Source: an uncultured Pelagibacteraceae bacterium
GTDB lineage: Bacteria > Pseudomonadota > Alphaproteobacteria > Pelagibacterales > Pelagibacteraceae
Length of the DNA stretch: 64,000 nucleotides
Direction of reading: 5' to 3'
Assembly: GCA_902633335.1 (NCBI GenBank)
Contig: CACPFY010000005.1
Coordinates: forward strand, 1-64,000
Below the pieces are notes generated by a model that saw only the letters and a program-made list of their open reading frames with translations, made no database searches and had not been told where the DNA came from. The stretch's first letter is position 1. Each line of letters opens with the position of its first letter. Shown here one piece after another: positions 61,601 to 64,000 of this stretch. The translations under genes and the position numbers were made by a program.

Positions 61601-62864
61601 TATAATAGTTATGGGAAGAAACACGCAACTAAGTATAGAGGACGATAACAAAAGGCAATTAGCCATATATAAAGTAAATTATGGTTCTAAACTATTTTTC
61701 AAAGACGGAGATACAATAGACAAAGGAAAAAAAATTGCTGAGTGGGATCCTTATACATTACCAGTAATTGCTGAAACCTCAGGTAATGTTAATTATATGG
61801 ATTTAGTTGAAGGTACATCTATTACAGAAACTTTAGACGATGCCACAGGTATATCGTCCAAATCAGTTACTGATTGGAAGTCAGTTAGCAAAAATTCTGA
61901 ACTAAAACCTAGACTTACATTGAGAAGTGACAAGGGTGAAATCATAAAAAAAGCTGATGGTAATGAAGCGAGATATTATTTAGTACCTGATACAATTCTT
62001 TCAGTAAAAGACGGTCAAAAAGTTTCAGCTGGTGATGTATTAGCTAGATTACCCAAAGAAACTTCAAAAACAAAAGATATAACTGGAGGTTTACCAAGAG
62101 TAGCAGAATTATTCGAAGCCAGAAGACCAAAAGATAGTGCTATAATAGCTGAAAATGACGGAGTAATTGAATTTGGAAAAGAAGTAAGAGGTAAACAAAA
62201 AATTTCTATTGTTTCCTCTAAAGGCGAAACATCTAATTATTTAATCCCTAAAGGAAAGCATGTAAATTTTAATCAAGGAGAAAAAATAAAAAAAGGGGAA
62301 TATCTATTAGATGGAAGTCCCGCCCCACATGACATTCTTAGAATATTAGGTGTAGAAAAATTAACAGAATATTTTGTAAGTGAAGTTCAAGAGGTATATA
62401 GACTACAAGGGGTTGTTATTAACGATAAACACATTGAAACCATAGTTAGACAAATGCTTAAAAAAGTTGAAGTAAAAGACCCAGGTGACTCTGAACTTTT
62501 ATTAGGTGAAATTATTGATTTAATTGATATAAAAAATATTAATGAAAAATTATCAAATAGTAAGAAAAAAATAGTTTCATTTGAGAGAGTTCTACTTGGT
62601 ATTACAAAAGCTTCTTTACAAACAAACTCATTTATTTCTGCGGCTTCCTTCCAAGAAACTACTAGAGTATTAACCGACGCCTCAATTAAAGGTAAGGTCG
62701 ATAACTTAGAAGGTCTCAAGGAGAATGTTATTGTTGGTAGATTAGTTCCAGCAGGCACAGGCTTAACAAAAATGGGCTGGGACAAAGAGGCACAAAAAGA
62801 AGATAAGCTAAGATTAGAGGAATTAAAAAAAGAAGAGCAAGAAAGTGCTCCTGCAACCGAATAA
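58692..62864 (+). CDS. rpoC: RNA polymerase subunit beta'
   Basis: [12 protein letters not shown] catalytic motif, zinc-binding [22 protein letters not shown]. Confidence 0.98.
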   Translation: MEKNITKNFDNKNLASENNFGSIKITLASPDKIKSWSFGEIKKPETINYRTFRPEKDGLFCSRIFGPVKDYECLCGKYKRMKFRGIICEKCGVEVTKSNVRRERMGHIDLACPVAHIWFLKSLPSRISLAIDMKLKEVEKVLYFESFIVIEPGLTKLKKGQLLNEEELIKSQDEFGEDAFTAGIGAEAVREILINLDLQSEQKKLRESLKEVKSKVTEERTIKRLKLIESFINSGNKPEWMILTTVPVIPPELRPLVPLDGGRFATSDLNDLYRRVINRNNRLKRLLDLKAPDIIVRNEKRMLQESVDALFDNGRRGRVITGTGKRPLKSLAEMLKGKQGRFRQNLLGKRVDYSGRSVIVVGPELKLHQCGLPKKMALELFKPFLYARLDKLGLATTIKQAKRLVEKEKSEVWDALEYIIREHPVILNRAPTLHRLGVQAFEAKLIEGNAIELHPLVCAAFNADFDGDQMAVHIPLSLEAQLEARVLMMSTNNILSPSNGKPIIVPSQDIVLGIYYLSQSSKSDKPKGIFSNIDEIEQALENKSISLHTKIISIFETVDQNNKVIKQKYSSTAGRFLLANLLPKNSNIKFTLVDKLLTKKNVSEVIDTIFRYCGQKETVIFCDKIKTLGFKHAFKAGISFGKDDLIIPKTKENLINDTKKKIEEYEKQYSDGLITRGEKYNKVVDIWSKCTDTVANEMMREISSAEKVYENDRIETNSVYMMADSGARGSQAQMKQLAGMRGLIAKPSGEIIETPIISNFKEGLSVLEYFNSTHGARKGLADTALKTANSGYLTRRLCDVAQDIQITSAECDIKKRSSINISEIIEGGNILVSLSERVLGRVIAENIKHPISGEVLINKGNLIDESDCEKIDAAGVKSVQVYSVITCASQKGVCATCYGRDLSRGKLVSIGEAIGMIAAQSIGEPGTQLTMRTFHVGGTAQIKEESQIVSQTKGKLKIINKNLIEDSKKNIIVMGRNTQLSIEDDNKRQLAIYKVNYGSKLFFKDGDTIDKGKKIAEWDPYTLPVIAETSGNVNYMDLVEGTSITETLDDATGISSKSVTDWKSVSKNSELKPRLTLRSDKGEIIKKADGNEARYYLVPDTILSVKDGQKVSAGDVLARLPKETSKTKDITGGLPRVAELFEARRPKDSAIIAENDGVIEFGKEVRGKQKISIVSSKGETSNYLIPKGKHVNFNQGEKIKKGEYLLDGSPAPHDILRILGVEKLTEYFVSEVQEVYRLQGVVINDKHIETIVRQMLKKVEVKDPGDSELLLGEIIDLIDIKNINEKLSNSKKKIVSFERVLLGITKASLQTNSFISAASFQETTRVLTDASIKGKVDNLEGLKENVIVGRLVPAGTGLTKMGWDKEAQKEDKLRLEELKKEEQESAPATE

Positions 62865-62900
62865 TCCTTAATTTTTAACTAATAAAATAGCCAAAAAACG

Positions 62901-62906
62901 TTGACT
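62901..62906 (+). promoter_or_regulatory. Candidate -35 (TTGACT) for the rpsL operon; weak -10 TAGTTT at 62923-62928
   Basis: TTGACT, 16-nt spacer, TAGTTT in the rpoC-rpsL gap. Confidence 0.4.
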
Positions 62907-62949
62907 TTTCTAGCTTCGATGCTAGTTTAGCGCAATTTTGAAAGTTAGA

Positions 62950-63026
62950 AGTAAGGTTGGATTTAGCCTTAAACACTAACCAAGACCTCAAAGAGGCTAT
63001 CCTTTCTTTTACTTCAAAATAAAATT
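62950..63026 (+). ncRNA. Putative structured rpsL 5' leader with competing helices
   Basis: GGAT[TT]AGCC 62959-62968 pairs GGCTATCC 62995-63002; alternatives TAAGG/CCTTA, GGTTGG/CTAACC, CCTC/GAGG. Confidence 0.5.
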
Positions 63027-63398
63027 ATGCCGACTATTAACCAGTTGATTAAAAAAGGAAGAGTTAAACCTTTAATGAGAAATAAGGTTCCTGCTTTACA
63101 AAAACAACCTTTAAAGAGAGGTGTTTGTGTAAAAGTATATACAACAACTCCAAAGAAGCCTAATTCGGCATTAAGGAAAGTTGCAAGAGTTAGACTGTCT
63201 AATGGATTTGAGGTTACAGCTTATATACCTGGTGAAGGACATAATTTACAGGAGCACTCTGTAGTGATGATAAGAGGTGGAAGAGTAAAAGATTTACCTG
63301 GAGTACGATATCATATCCTAAGAGGTAATCTTGATACACAAGGTGTGGCGAATAGAAAGAAAAGACGTTCACTATACGGAACTAAAAAACCTAAATAA
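63027..63398 (+). CDS. rpsL: 30S ribosomal protein S12
   Basis: [32 protein letters not shown]. Confidence 0.98.
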   Translation: MPTINQLIKKGRVKPLMRNKVPALQKQPLKRGVCVKVYTTTPKKPNSALRKVARVRLSNGFEVTAYIPGEGHNLQEHSVVMIRGGRVKDLPGVRYHILRGNLDTQGVANRKKRRSLYGTKKPK

Positions 63399-63402
63399 AA
63401 CA

Positions 63403-63873
63403 ATGTCCAGAAAAAGAAAAGCCCCTATAAGAAAAATATACCCTGATCCAAAATATAGATCTGTGGTGGTTTCAAAATTCATTAATTCTATAATGTATGA
63501 TGGAAAAAGATCAACAGCAGAAAAAATCTTATACGATGCTTTAGACAAAATTAAACAAAAAGGCAATGAAGATCCAATCAAAGTATTTAACAATGCAATT
63601 AGCAATGTTAAACCAAACTTAGAAGTTCGATCAAGAAGAGTTGGAGGTGCTACTTACCAAGTGCCAGTAGAAGTAAAACCTAATAGAGGTCAAGCTTTAG
63701 CTTTAAGATGGCTTATAGATGCCACGAGAAAAAGAAAAAACAAAACTATGTCCGAAAAACTTTATTTTGAAATATTAGATGCATCTCAAAATAAAGGTTC
63801 AGCAATAAAAAAAAGAGAAGATACTCATAAAATGGCTGAGTCAAATAAGGCTTTCGCACACTTTAGGTGGTAG
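63403..63873 (+). CDS. rpsG: 30S ribosomal protein S7
   Basis: [16 protein letters not shown]; start set at the inner ATG of the 63331 ORF. Confidence 0.96.
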   Translation: MSRKRKAPIRKIYPDPKYRSVVVSKFINSIMYDGKRSTAEKILYDALDKIKQKGNEDPIKVFNNAISNVKPNLEVRSRRVGGATYQVPVEVKPNRGQALALRWLIDATRKRKNKTMSEKLYFEILDASQNKGSAIKKREDTHKMAESNKAFAHFRW

Positions 63874-63876
63874 TTT

Positions 63877-64000
63877 ATGGCAAAAAAATATTCATTAGAT
63901 AAATATCGTAACATAGGTATCATGGCTCATATCGATGCCGGTAAAACAACTACTACCGAGAGAATTTTATACTATACTGGTAAAAGTCATAAAATTGGTG
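63877..64000 (+). CDS. fusA: Elongation factor G, 3'-truncated by window edge
   Basis: [41 protein letters not shown]. Confidence 0.95.
   Translation, partial: MAKKYSLDKYRNIGIMAHIDAGKTTTTERILYYTGKSHKIG

Overview
AT-rich, densely packed chromosomal window. Gene content and order look like a streamlined marine alphaproteobacterium of the SAR11/Pelagibacter type; this taxonomic call is inference from protein character and synteny. Most of the window is conserved core genome: coaX-rnj-DUF1467-proS-lolC-lolD-dnaE; rpsB-tsf-frr-uppS-cdsA-dxr-bamA-skp-lpxD-fabZ-lpxA-lpxI-(sugar dehydrogenase)-lpxB; a minus-strand ppiD-trpE-trpG-trpD-trpC-lexA-gltX-nuclease block; tpiA-secG-pyrG-kdsA-eno-ftsB-lipA-ratA; cinA-pgpA-ispDF; ntrY-ntrX-trkA; and tRNA-Tyr/tRNA-Gly-tuf-tRNA-Trp-secE-nusG-rplKAJL-rpoBC-rpsL-rpsG-fusA. 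The one clearly accessory segment is a ~6 kb cell-surface glycosylation island (43.4-49.3 kb) between trkA and tRNA-Thr. Best leads: (1) a four-cysteine, RecB/Cas4-like PD-(D/E)XK nuclease at the end of a lexA-gltX unit preceded by a LexA-type box; (2) a pseudoknot-capable rpsB leader; (3) a structured rpsL leader with competing helices; (4) a perfect 9-bp hairpin between rplL and rpoB; (5) an NtrX-like regulator lacking the sigma54-contacting GAFTGA motif; (6) an Arn-like aminotransferase/GT2/GT-C set in the island; (7) a tRNA-Trp whose 5' end overlaps the tuf stop codon. No CRISPR array, transposase, integrase or prophage was recognised.
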